Below, piece by piece: positions 22,897-33,328 of a stretch of 64,000 nt of DNA. The position numbers and the translations under genes were made by a program. The notes beneath the pieces are model-generated. The model saw only the letters and a list, made by a program, of their open reading frames with translations. It made no database searches and was not told the origin of the DNA. This stretch comes from Symsagittifera roscoffensis. Taxonomy: Eukaryota; Xenacoelomorpha; Acoela; Convolutidae. The first letter of the stretch is position 1, and each line of letters starts with the position of its first letter. The stretch spans positions 13,748,517 to 13,812,516 of the forward strand of contig NC_087066.1 of assembly GCF_963678635.1 (NCBI RefSeq), given 5' to 3'.

Positions 22897-23270
22897 ACGA
22901 CACGCCATATAAAATACAATGTGATAAATTTCGCTCGTAAGAACATATCAATTATGGCAATTAATCTTCCATGAACCAATTTGGAACGATTTTAAAGACG
23001 GATTAAATCTCAGCTTACGCGTTAATAGCGCGAAATATACCGAAAGTTAATTGTCCCAATTTGGCCAAAATGGCAATCTTTAAACCCCCATAACTTTACG
23101 AAAAATGATCACAGGTGAAATATCTTTTCAAGCTTAAGCTCAGGAACAATACCTTTTGAATAATATAAAAAAATTCCTTCAAAAAGCTTGTTAAAAAATC
23201 GAAATTTTTCTGAAGAAAAAACCCACCCCGAGCACAAATATTCTGTTAGTTTCGTTACAAAAATGCGAAG
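22897..23270 (-). mobile_element. Hairpin-ended repeat, copy lacking its 3' terminal part
   Basis: On the minus strand it carries the start region (CGAGCACAAATATTC on the plus strand), TGATCACAGGTG, CTTACGCGTTAATAGCGC and CACGCCATATAAA. The last ~100 bp with the terminal hairpin are missing. A poly-C run marks the break. Confidence 0.65.
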
Positions 23271-23299
23271 AAAAAAATCATTTTAATTTTATTAATTTT

Positions 23300-23387
23300 A
23301 ATTTTTTCATGTTATTACTGCTCCATAGACCTTAAAAAGCAGTCGGAGCACTCATCGCTTGCCCTGATACGAGCAGTCTTGTTCCTA
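23300..23387 (+). mobile_element. Hairpin-ended repeat, 3' terminal piece
   Basis: Only the last ~85 bp are present: TTATTACTGCTCCATAGACC, then GCAGTCGGAGCACTC and CCTGATACGAGCAGTCTTGT. Confidence 0.6.
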
Positions 23388-24800
23388 ATAAATTACTGAA
23401 AACTGAAATGGCAGTTCATCACGACCACTGTTTCAGAACAACCAATGAGGAGGATCAATTGTTTGCAAATCGACTAATAATTCAACCGTAAGAAGTTGAG
23501 CCCTAATTTTATTTTACAAAGCGATGAAAAGAGTGACCAATGCAGACATTTTTACTATTATGGGTATTTTTTCAATGAAATTTTTTATTTGGATCTCACG
23601 CCTTTATTAATTACAGCGATCCAAAAAGTTTATTGAATGCAACATTTCAATCAACAAGAAGCAAGCTCGAATTTTTTTGACGTTGTCATGTTGCCGTTTC
23701 ACGAAAATGCAGCTCTGCGTGCGTGGTCTAAAATGAAACGAAAAGAAACTTTCAAAAAAAGCAAATGGACATTATTTAAACAGTTTTGGTGGTCTCTTTC
23801 TGCATTTCCTCAACTTGTACAGTCGAAGAATTTTAGAAACCAATGCCGTCAGAAGACATGAATAGTTTAAAATGTTTGCAACCGAAATGGTTGCAAAACA
23901 TTATCAAAATCTTGAATGCCACAAATTATTGTCATAAAAAGAAGCTTTAGTAGCATCCAGGCTAGTTTCACAATGATAAGTTCGGATCATATCTAACTAA
24001 AAAATTCCCAATATCAACTGAATGACGTAAGAAACCACATTTTTCTACAAACAGCACATTCATGAAAACATTTAAGCAAGACCTTGAGACAGCTTTTTGA
24101 GAATCTTGGAAGTTGAGAGCTTATGTCAAAATCAGTTCCGAACGATCTCCATTTTGTCCTCGTGACACCAGTTTTAACACGTGAAGCTCGAAACAGAACA
24201 AAGGGTAATCTAAATGGTTGTAGTGTTAACGCAAGATTGTCTCCAATTGTCTCCAAGAAGGCTGAAAATTCTACGCACAGTATTCAATCAACTGGGAAAA
24301 CTAGCGTGGTGAAAGATATCAGTCGTTCACTGCAAACTTGCGGTGGCCCGCCCAACTTAGAACACTGAAAGCGGCATGGGTTTCAGTGACACGGATATCA
24401 AAAGATACATCGCCTCGTTGCTCATTGACCCGACGTCAAAACAGGTCGGTAACAGGCACATGAACATTATTTTCGGAAACTACGATTTTTTATCACCCGC
24501 TTCTGTTCCACATCATTCTATATCATCGCAGCCAAACACCAATGCAAACTTACCCGCACTGCTAAAAATGGTTTCGGATCTAGTCAAATTGATTTAAATT
24601 GATTTGAAATTGGTCCAAATTGAAGAACAATGTACATTTTAGGAAGTAAAAGGGATTTTAAATTGATTTGATTCTATCTTTTTTGAAAACTTTGTATCGA
24701 TTTGAGTTGCTGAAACCTCGATTTGAAGCGATTGGGATGGATTTTCTTATTCACTAAATTCATCTGAATCTTGCCAAAAATAAATTTGAATCCATTTTAA

Positions 24801-25345
24801 AAGACCCCTGAGCAGATTGATTTTAGTGTCTGAAAATCTATTTCAAATCGAGTTAATCAAAAATCCATGTTACAAATCAAAGAAATGGTCAAAGTAAATC
24901 AAAACTTGAGCTCAAAAAGATGAAACCTAATCATGGAAAATCATCAATGTAAATCAGATTTCGAGCAATAACTGTGCAACAAATCAAGAAAATAGACAAT
25001 ATCAATCAGATTTGGAGCTCAAAAAAAATAAAAAATATCATTGAAAAAAAAATGCAAGCCAGATTTTGAGCAAAAAACTCATACAACACATTAAGAAAAT
25101 GGTCGATATTAGTCAGATACTGAGCTCAAAACATCCAATTAAATCTTAGAAAAACCATCCTTATAAATCATGTTTTGACCAAAAATCTATGCTACAAATT
25201 ACGAAAAAGTTCGAGTCCAATCAATTTTGAACTCAACCTTATACCACAAAAAAATCATTAATGATAACCAAATTTCAGCAAAAAATTGTAAAAAAAATGG
25301 AGAAATATTCAGTATAAATCTGATTTTGAGCTCAAATTATGAAAT
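24801..25345. repeat. Degenerate tandem repeat, period about 107 bp
   Basis: The anchor GAGCTCAAA-type motif occurs at 24908, 25015, 25122, 25229 (GAACTC) and 25328, i.e. spacings of 107, 107, 107 and 99 bp. Between anchors a common order recurs: aaatc.atgaaaa, then atc.atgtaaatcaga, then ttttgagcaaaaa, then acaaat.aagaaaatgg. Units are strongly diverged, so this is an old array. Confidence 0.75.
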
Positions 25346-25814
25346 AAAAACGTAAAATATTGTTAATACATGACTGAGGTGTTTTCACATCATCAAATAA
25401 ATTTCATGTTTGTCATTTCATGGCTTGATTACAACCCAATTCATCTTGAAGCCGTTTTCATTGCATTCCGAATGCAATGCAAGCAAGGTATACTCAAAGT
25501 TGAATAAATTCTATTCAAGCAGTTTAACAATTCCTGCTCTGCAAAAACGGTTAAGAAACTCAGAAGACGAATGAACTTTGAAATTGCTGAAAAACAAAAG
25601 AAATCTAAGTATTCTTGTTACAAACTAAGTTCCAGACGATTCGAAGTTTTTTGAAAGAATTTGGAGTACTTTATCTCTACAATTGATGTTTAGCTGGAAC
25701 AAACCCATAAATCTAGAGCAAAAATTTAATAATCTCGAATTTACAACTACTCGGAATCGATTATGAGCAAAAATGAGCAATTATGAGCTTTCATTTTTTC
25801 TTTTTTTTTCGTAT

Positions 25815-26060
25815 TGTGATAATGTTATGCTACGGGTAGGTAAGAACAAAAGAGAATAATTGAAAACATTTAATTTTGTCTTTTGATTTACTTGGTTTTG
25901 TTAGAGATCACGTTCATGTGTCTTCTAAGATCGCAACCGTCCAAATGACTGTTACGTTTGGCCTGCATGGATGGCCTTGAATAATACTAACAATACATAA
26001 CAGAATATTAATAACACTTTCTCCAAGGTTACTGTGGCAACAGTACTACACGGTACCACA
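25815..26060 (-). repeat. 3' LTR of the Ty3/gypsy element
   Basis: 246 bp, bounded by TG and CA. It is identical to the other LTR except for one C/T within the TTTTGTCTTTTG stretch. The target duplication CGTAT lies just outside. A purine-rich tract (CAGGGAAA on the minus strand) precedes it. Confidence 0.95.
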
Positions 26061-26153
26061 TTTCCCTGAGGACAACAAAATTTTATATAATACCTTATAA
26101 AATTTTATAAATAGTGTATAAGTCTCAGTTTACTAAATTGTTTTCAATTTAGC

Positions 26154-26588
26154 TTAGTTTTCCTTGGTTGTTTTCTTCATCACTTCCGCTTTGTTTCTTG
26201 CAGCGTTCCACGATCCCGACTCATCCAACGATGTAGCTCCGGATTTCTTTTTGAACAGATGTCTCTCTAGTAGGTCAAACGTGTTGTTCTCCAATGTTGT
26301 TTCTTTGTTATTGATGTTTAACTTTGCCAGTCTCAATCTGTAGGCCTCAAGTGCTGCCAAATTTAGCTTTGTCACATCGTACTCACAACTAATCAACTTT
26401 ACAGAGTGCGTTACGGGGCTGCCGTATCTCTTTGGTCCCTGGTTCTTTGTTTGTCGACTGCTTCGTCTGACTGTCGTTGTATCCTCTTCTTTGTCCGACT
26501 CGTCCGCAAATACTGCTGGGCTATTGTCAACTGATTCCGCTTGTTGAGTCAGTAGTTTTTCTGCTTCGTTTTGTACCCCTCGGGTCAA
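26154..26588 (-). pseudogene. Integrase C-terminal tail of the gypsy polyprotein
   Basis: The 144-residue frame contains RRSSRQTKNQGPKRYGSPV, a basic segment seen at the C-terminal end of many Ty3/gypsy integrase polyproteins, followed by a charged helical tail to the stop near the 3' LTR. It overlaps the preceding frame by a few bases, and the change of frame probably marks an indel. Confidence 0.65.
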
Positions 26589-26944
26589 AACCTGGTTTGT
26601 GATGTCCTCCCATTCTTTTGTGTCATATTGTTATTCTGGAATGTGTCCAGAATTTCCTTTTCACTAGTTTGCCGTGTAATCATTTTACTCACTGGAGCTT
26701 CGTTCGGTGCAGACGACTCTATGTAGACGGCTTCATTGCTCGTATCCCACTTCTTTGATTCTTTTGCTGTTTTAACAGTTTTCGTTGTACGTGGCTCTTG
26801 CGTCTTGGCCTTTGCAGATCTTGCACTTTGGACTAGTGGTCCTGCCCTATTTGGCTTAACCCTTTTTCCTCCTAGATTTAGGCCCCCGCCCGTCTTTGTT
26901 TCTTTCGACGTAACTACGTTTGGCGAGTTTTGAAAATTGTCCAT
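26585..26944 (-). pseudogene. Linker segment of the gypsy polyprotein
   Basis: The 119-residue frame is Lys/Thr/Asn-rich with low complexity (KTQEPRTTKTVKTAKESKKW). It has no recognisable domain. Its position between the integrase core and the C-terminal tail suggests it is part of the same polyprotein, separated by frame breaks. Confidence 0.5.
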
Positions 26945-27001
26945 TAGTCGATTGTCTTCTATTTCCTGATCGGTTGGACCCTGGTCTTTCGCATCATGTT
27001 C

Positions 27002-27925
27002 TTAAGCCGACTCACTGTCTACGTCTTCATGATGTGATACTGTCTTCTGTTGTTTGCTCCAAGGTTCTTCCCCCGTTGGGCTCCTCTTTTTCTCCGAGCT
27101 CTGTGCTTTGGGCTGTGTAGGCAGTTTTGATCTCGCTATATCGCTCCTTCGATATACTGAACCAGCAGCCGTTTTGATTGTTGATGGTGTCTCTGCCACT
27201 ATTTTGCCTTTCAGCGGTATTGTTAGGGCCTTTCCACTTTTCCTTTGCTCATGTTTTAGGAGGAAGCTTCCTGACCAGCTATCATCCGATGTAGTCTGCT
27301 TGTCTTCGATAAATCCCCTTTCCCATGAGTATAGGAGTTCCTTTCTCAGTTCGGGATTTATTGTGCTCGTTTCGTCTACAATTCGTCGTAGCTCGCTATC
27401 TGAGATATCCCGTCTGGTGACATTCCATCTCGGATTGGCTTCTAGTTGCTGCGTTAGTTCCTTTGCCCTAGATCTTTGTTTGGCCGCCGCAGTGTTGCGT
27501 AGAAACAGTGGGCTGACGTCCCGGCTATTCTGTCCTTTTCGTATAATTTTTACATTAACCCTGGATTGATCGATGCGTCTCTTCAACTGCGATGCTGTTA
27601 ACGCCGATCTTTCCAAATGTTCTTTATCTAAACGATCAGATTCCTTCAGAAAATTATCCCTTACAATTTTAAACTCAGTTTTCGGTAATCGACCAAAGTG
27701 TGCTTCAAACGGAGACAACTTTATTCTTTTCTGTTTATTCCATCTTAGGTCCCTAATTATTGTGCTCAAGCACAGTTTAATAGATTGTACTTTATCTTCG
27801 AGTAGCATTACTCCCAATCTTCGTTTAATAGTTTGTATCGTTCGTTCGACTAGTCCACATCCTCGATGATCACCGACTGGACAGAATTTTTGAATAATAT
27901 TATTTTGGGTGCAAAATTTTTTCAT
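27002..27925 (-). pseudogene. Integrase core, C-terminal half (gypsy)
   Basis: It begins just after an in-frame TAG at 27965-27967 and is in the same frame as the upstream integrase ORF. The D,D,E core's glutamate lies in HRGCGLVERTIQTIKRRL. The second Asp (a TDQFSGF segment) lies in the stretch just after the stop, before the first Met of this ORF. Downstream LSPFEAHFGRLP is the usual post-core motif, then a long basic C-terminal region. A single nonsense codon therefore splits the integrase. Confidence 0.8.
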
Positions 27926-27964
27926 TGATTTTCCTTTAAACCCGGAAAACTGATCCGTTTTAAT

Positions 27965-29134
27965 CTATTCTGGTATTCCATGTGTTTCAATGTAGGTACC
28001 TAGAAATTTTATTGTTGATTTTCCCCCTGTAGATTTCGTTACTTTAACTGACGGAAAATTTGAGTATCTATCAATAGCAACTAACAAATATATCTTCTTC
28101 CCCTTATGGTCTTCAAGTAGAACCGCATAGTCTAATTGCAATTCTTGACCAGGCTGTGTCAACAGTGGAAGTGGTTTTGCCGATTTTTTTGGGATTATAT
28201 ATTTAGCATTCTTACCATAACGAGTGCAACTTCTACCCTCTTCGGCCATATTGACTATGTCTTTGTGCATGTGTGGCCACCATAAATAGTTGGAAACCTC
28301 CAACATCGCTTCTTGGCCAGGGTGTCCTTGATGTAGTCGTCGAAGCACCGCTTGTCTCAGCTTCACTGGTACGGCTAAACAATTGTCCACCAGTAGGCAG
28401 TCATCTTTTACCAACATCTGGTGCCACAGAGGGTTGGTGTATGGACCCATTCGCTCAAATCCGTGTCTGTCGTTCCGTTCCACCACTCGCCTGAGCCGAT
28501 CCTTCCAAGTATCTTCTGATACTAGTTCCGCCAGTAGAGTTTTGTCGAATAATTTTTCGAGTGATAGTGGGCCATTTGTTTCATTTAACTGCTCCGACAG
28601 TTGGTAATTGCTTTTCCGCGATTTATGTCCACCTCTCGTTTTCTGTTGCGGTATGACCATACAAGTCTCAGTTCCTGAACTGTATTCCGGCTCATCAATG
28701 CTGTCCATCGTTAAATCCACTTCTACGATTTGTCCAATCTCAGGTTCATCTTCTGATTGGGTTTGTCCCGATGGTTTCCGGCTCTGCATCACCGAATTTG
28801 CTTCTAATTCCATCGTTGATCGGGGTTTCTCATTCTTTTCCGATCCTATTAGTTCCCAAAATGAAACTAACATTGGTTGGGCTGTTGTAGCAGTTGATGT
28901 TGACTGACCACTATTTCCCGTGTTTGTTCTGTTCATCAGGTTCCAATTCGCCTGTGGTATTTGTTCAAAGTCCGAATTCTCTGACTCTGATCTGTTTGGG
29001 GTCCTTTGTATCGTTCTGGTTCTATGGAACGTCGTTTCTGTTATTTCCTCCCTTAGTGTGTCTGTGTTATTCCGATCCTGAATTCTGACCATCTTTTTTT
29101 CTTTTCCTCTTTTTGCTGTTTCGCCTGAATGCAT
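27965..29134 (-). pseudogene. Integrase zinc finger and first half of the catalytic core (gypsy)
   Basis: After a Ser/Thr/Glu-rich linker (about 180 residues) comes the HHCC-type finger: RRLHQGHPGQEAM, YLWWPHMHKDI and SCTRYGKN. The second Cys of the C-x-x-C pair reads Tyr, which would disable zinc binding. The catalytic core begins with LQLDYAVLL (first Asp) and LLVAIDRYSNFPSVKVT, and ends at a premature TAG after THGIPE. It belongs to the polyprotein of the element at 25815-32886. Confidence 0.85.
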
Positions 29135-29206
29135 ATTTTCTGATTCGCGACTTGATAACTTTCCGATTTTTCTAACCGACTCGACCGACTGTATTTGCTG
29201 ACGATT

Positions 29207-29848
29207 TTAAGATAAACTGATTTTTGAGTTTTCAAACTTTTCTCGTTGAAACGAACGTGAATCTTCATTTCTTTCGTTCCGGTCGTGCTTTGTCCGTTTT
29301 GGACCGTTTTGATTGCCATAGCAACGGGTAGAGGACGTGTTCTGATTTGATACATTTTGATCAATTCTAGAATATTCTAGAACGTTTTCGTTCCGGTCGA
29401 GCCTATCGTGATCACTCAGTCGACTGTTTAAACAATCGAGAGCTTTATGAAAACTTTCGATCGATGTGACTACAAATTTTTCATCCAATACTGACTCCGG
29501 CCATGGTTCACCCTTCGGGTTTCTACATAGGTAATCTACTATACCCATATCGTTCCCTGGTAAATGAAGAACCTTAAATTGATAGGGTAGTAATCTGTCT
29601 ACCCATCTAGTCAACCTAGATTGGTAGGCTTTATTTGACTTATTTTCATCCAAGGCAGAAACCAGTGCTTTATTATCTGTGGCTATCACGAATTTTTTTC
29701 CTAACAAATAATGTTTGAGTCGGTCAACAGACCATACTACTGCCAGCAGTTCTAATTCATTTGTGGAGTATTTTTTTTCTTGTGTGTTTAAATATCTGGA
29801 AGCGAATGCAATCGGTATCCACTCCCCCTTCAAGTTTTGTTGATCCAA
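29207..29848 (-). pseudogene. RNase H domain (gypsy)
   Basis: The frame contains WIPIAFASRYLNTQEKKYST, NELELLAVVWSVDRLKHYL, FVIATDNKALVSAL and LTRWVDRLLPYQFKVLHLPG, the standard Ty3/gypsy RNase H order with catalytic Glu and Asp present. The first catalytic Asp (KCDASHSGLGA) lies upstream of this ORF's Met in the same frame, after an in-frame stop at about 29927. A Ser/Asn-rich linker follows. Confidence 0.85.
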
Positions 29849-29900
29849 CGATGCCCCCAGCCCACTATGGCTGGCGTCACATTTTACCCTAGTAGCAAAC

Positions 29901-30815
29901 TTAGGGTCGTAATAATGAATTTTTGTTTAATTCGCAACCGCTGCTTTTATCGATTCGAACATCTCCGAATGTTCTTCTTTCCATTCGAATTTTTTTACCT
30001 GAATTTTCACACTTTTGAGTTTTTTTTTCATTTTCTTCTCGCAGCAGAGGTCTCAACTTTTCAGTTAAAGTAGCTGCGTTTGGAATGAATTTGGCCAGAT
30101 GATTTATACTACCCAGAAATGATCTAAGTTGTTTCAGTGAGGTTGGCGGACTAAGCTTCAAAATCGCTTCCGTTTTTGTTATCTTTGGAGAAATACCCTC
30201 CAACGATAACTTATGTCCCAACCAATTCACCTCCTGTTGAAAGAATTCACATTTCGACAATTTTAGTGCTAAGTTTTCTTTGTCTAACTTTTCCAGCACG
30301 TTCATGATCAATTTTTCATGTTCTTGTTCACTTCCCTTAGATACAATGAGTATGTCGTCAAGAAAACAGAATGTATTTTCCGCATGGTTCAAAGTTCTGT
30401 CCATAGCTTTTTGAAACTCCGCTGGCATATCTGCCAGACCGTAAAATCCGGTCAAGAATCTGTATGTTCCAGTAGCTTGCCCACCTATGATGTTAAAATT
30501 GCATTGTTTAGCTGTCTCTGCAGTCAGCTTAAGTTGACTGTAGGCATACTTCAAATCTAATACTGAGAAATACAGTGTACCGCTTTCATTTGCTGTAATT
30601 ATTTGGCTGACCCCATCCAATAATTCATCCACATTCGGCATTTGATATTTATTTTTAAACAACTGTCTCTTTATGGGTTTTGCATCTAAGGCCAATTTTT
30701 TGGAATCATCTTTTTTTACTGTTATTACAATAGGTGCTATGAAACAATCACTAGTACATTTGTCTAGACGTTTTATATGCCCTTCTTTTAACAGTTTTTC
30801 CATTTTCTCATACAC
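29901..30815 (-). pseudogene. Reverse transcriptase (gypsy)
   Basis: It begins in the RT fingers (GHIKRLDKCTSDCFIAPIVI) and contains LDLKYAYSQLKL (first catalytic Asp) and FYGLADMPAEFQKAMD. The catalytic box FCFLDDILIVS has the two Asp residues intact. The connection continues as LGSINHLAKFIPNA. The frame is lost after LREENEKK at a run of nine T on the plus strand (30020-30028), so the C-terminal 50 residues of the ORF are out of frame. The upstream join to protease is also out of frame. Confidence 0.9.
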
Positions 30816-31339
30816 TTTCCCTTGTATGTGTATTGGGATACGTCTCCCTTTTTCTTGTAATGGACAAAGTGGGTATTTGAACTTTGTGCTGACAACGTGA
30901 TTTTTCGAACACCCTTGACGATCAAAAAGGTTTTTAATTTACTATAAAATTTGTTTTTCCAACCTTCTGACTGTTCGCACAGTAACACGTCAAACCTCGT
31001 CTTTTCTTTTGGTGCCAACTTCTGTGTTGTGTGTATCCCGACTTTGCTCTGTAAGTCCAGCCCCAAAATACATCGCGTGCGTCGTTCTGTGATTAAGAAC
31101 GATGCTCCCACCACCTCCCACCCCGCTGAACGGATGGTCATGGTGATTGCACCCAGTATATTAATCGGCTGTTTGTTATAGTCTACAAATTTTGTAGTCG
31201 AGTTGAGATTCTCCCGTGGAAAGAACCTCGTATTTTTTGAAGAGTCCAGATTTTGCTTTGCAGTCGCCCAGTTCAAAAATGATACAGGACTGCCCGTATC
31301 AATAGTCATGTTTATGATTTGATGATCTATTCTCACCAA
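30788..31339 (-). pseudogene. Aspartic protease (gypsy)
   Basis: It contains MTIDTGSPVSFL, the retropepsin active-site DTG, and later CILGLDLQSKVG, the ILGxD motif of the second conserved strand. The last ~15 residues are out of frame relative to RT, with the switch near the plus-strand run CCCTTTTTCTT (30846-30856). Either an indel or a homopolymer sequencing error would explain it. Confidence 0.85.
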
Positions 31340-31353
31340 AGCTTTTAATGACC

Positions 31354-32247
31354 TTATTTGTTTCGATCGGGTAATATTTGTATATCCTTGCTACTCTTCT
31401 TGATATCTCGGTTTCTATTTGATTGCTGTTTTATATACTCATCTATTTCTTCCATCGAAGACAATTCTGATTCAATAGCCATAATTTCGAACTCCTCACA
31501 CGAGTCAAATGACTGAATTAAATTGCACTCTTCATCTGAGCTAGATGATTTTTCCGCAATCTCATTTACTTGCTGTGACTTACACATTTTTGCAAAATGA
31601 TTTGGTTTAGAACAATTTTTACATGTTTTGCCCATGGCCGGACATTTCTTCAAATGTCCTTCCCCAAATAGTCGACCACATCGAGTACACGTTTTCGTGT
31701 CTGTAAATTGTTTCCCCTCTTTTCTGTCTGATTGTTTCTTCTTGTACATGTTGTTCGGTTGTCTCCTTCCATTAGCATTTTTATTTCCAATACTCATGAT
31801 TGGTTCTTGTTTTATCTTCAATGTTCCATTTACCTGAGCTGTACTTGCAGTCGTTGCATTAGTTTTCTGAAATGCCTGAGTTGTCTGTTTACTTTGTTTA
31901 AATTTCAACGCCCTTTTCAATACTTCCTCTGGTGAAAATGTTTCAAATGTTAATGTGTCTTGTAATACCACATTTTTTATTTTCGATATGAATAGGTCAC
32001 GCACTAGTTCGTACTCCAGTGTCCCTAATTCTGCTCTGGCTGCTTGAGCAGTTAATGCGGCATGAAATGCTTCGAGTGATTCCCCTGTTCCCTGTGAACG
32101 ATTAAACAGTTTGTAGCGTTCATACGTAACACTCTGTGATTTATCAAATGAAGTCTTAGCCAAAGCTACCATCTGCCTGAATTCTAACTTTGAAACTTCT
32201 ACATGCGGGTTCTTTTGTACAAATTTCTTCTTTCCTTCTGTTCCCAA
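31354..32247 (-). pseudogene. Gag with two zinc knuckles (gypsy)
   Basis: The 297-residue frame includes a helical capsid-like region (about 1-110), a Lys/Gln/Asn-rich linker, and two zinc knuckles at about 187-222. One is a variant (CTRCGRLFGEGHLKKC, C-x2-C-x7-H-x3-C) and one canonical (CKNCSKPNHFAKMC). An acidic C-terminus follows. The Met chosen by the ORF is internal. Gag-like sequence continues upstream in other frames (a further frame at 32364-32675 starts inside the LTR), so the N-terminus is frame-broken. Confidence 0.8.
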
Positions 32248-32618
32248 CGCCAGGAATAATCTAGAGGCTACTCTTTTCTGTACCTCGTTTTAATATACGT
32301 TGTGTCCAACCCTTGGACCTCTAGTTTTTCTTTCTTCATTTTCCAGAAGAATCTTGTCCCGTGCTAGTTGGTCTCGAGCCTCCCTTTCTGTAATCTCCTG
32401 AGCGTTTTCATGTTCTCGTGGGGTCTTGGTAACGTTCTTGGTAACGGTTCCAATAGAAGTTCTTTCGGTTCTTCTAATAATAGTTCCGGATTCACGCTCT
32501 CCTTTACTGTAACTGCCAAAAAAATTGGTCTAGCCATATCTTGAAGTTCCAAGGAGGGTCGGAATTCGCGGTTGTCCAAAATACAGGGATCCCCATATCT
32601 GTTATATTGTCCTGGGAC

Positions 32619-32640
32619 AGAAATCCTGCTGACTGCGCCA
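32619..32640 (-). promoter_or_regulatory. Primer-binding site, probably tRNA-Ser
   Basis: Directly inside the 5' LTR the minus strand reads TGGCGCAGTCAGCAGGATTT. Its complement ends AATCCTGCTGACTGCGCCA, close to the 3' end of eukaryotic tRNA-Ser species (from family knowledge). Annealing would prime minus-strand DNA synthesis. Confidence 0.6.
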
Positions 32641-32886
32641 TGTGATAATGTTATGCTACGGGTAGGTAAGAACAAAAGAGAATAATTGAAAACATTTAAT
32701 TTTGTTTTTTGATTTACTTGGTTTTGTTAGAGATCACGTTCATGTGTCTTCTAAGATCGCAACCGTCCAAATGACTGTTACGTTTGGCCTGCATGGATGG
32801 CCTTGAATAATACTAACAATACATAACAGAATATTAATAACACTTTCTCCAAGGTTACTGTGGCAACAGTACTACACGGTACCACA
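32641..32886 (-). repeat. 5' LTR of the Ty3/gypsy element
   Basis: 246 bp, matching the LTR at 25815-26060 except for one base. CGTAT follows at 32887-32891 as the target duplication. Confidence 0.95.
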
Positions 32887-33078
32887 CGTATAAATACACT
32901 TCACCAATTTTTTTTTCAGATGAAAAATGATGATAAACTTCATTATCAGAATAATTGTGATCAACAGCTTTATTTGAGCTTCTATCCACATGTTTAGTAA
33001 TTTTGGTCTTAAATGCACCAAAACAAAATATCACGAATTGGTACCAAAGTTGTTTCAAACCCTGGTTAAGGTCCAGAT

Positions 33079-33205
33079 CTATGTCCAGACTTTGAACATC
33101 GCGCTGCGAACGAACTTTGATCCAATATGCGTTCAAGTCATGAGATATAAATTCGCAATAGTAGCGCCGCGGGTTTTGAAAGTCGCGCCGAAAGTCTGGA
33201 CATAG
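33079..33205. repeat. Short element with CTATGTCCAGACTTT inverted ends
   Basis: CTATGTCCAGACTTT at 33079 is inverted at 33191-33205 (AAAGTCTGGACATAG), with TCGCGC also mirrored just inside. It is about 127 bp, MITE-like and without coding capacity. Confidence 0.65.
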
Positions 33206-33236
33206 AAAAATTTGTTATAAAAGTTTGGACATAAAA

Positions 33237-33328
33237 CTAGAGGTCAAGTGAGAGCTCGTCCTCACACACTATCCTTAATTACCATGGCAATGATTGTGTG
33301 TCAGGACGAGCTCTCACTTGACCTCTAG
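33237..33328. repeat. Strong palindrome with 26-bp perfect arms
   Basis: The arms 33237-33262 and 33303-33328 are exact reverse complements (outer part CTAGAGGTCAAGTGAGAGC). A further imperfect CACACA/TGTGTG pair lies inside. The 40-bp centre includes CCATGG. This is probably the core of a foldback MITE. Confidence 0.85.

Larger units (their letters stand above)
22353..25814. other. Non-coding region between arm A and the LTR element
   Basis: The region holds three copies or pieces of the hairpin-ended repeat, a C16 run and a degenerate 107-bp tandem array. Short frames at 23637-23861 and 24123-24597 are not recognisable, and no convincing gene could be assembled from them. Confidence 0.5.
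25815..32886 (-). mobile_element. Ty3/gypsy LTR retrotransposon, full length (7,072 bp)
   Basis: Two 246-bp LTRs flank gag-pol on the minus strand. Each starts TGTGATAATG and ends GGTACCACA on the plus strand. The 5-bp target duplication CGTAT is at 25810-25814 and 32887-32891. By my reading the LTRs differ at one base, so insertion was recent. Pol order is protease, RT, RNase H, integrase, which defines Ty3/gypsy. The primer-binding site resembles the 3' end of tRNA-Ser, as in the Mag lineage (lineage is inference). No envelope gene was seen. The interior has several frameshifts and stops and is not autonomous as sequenced. Confidence 0.95.
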
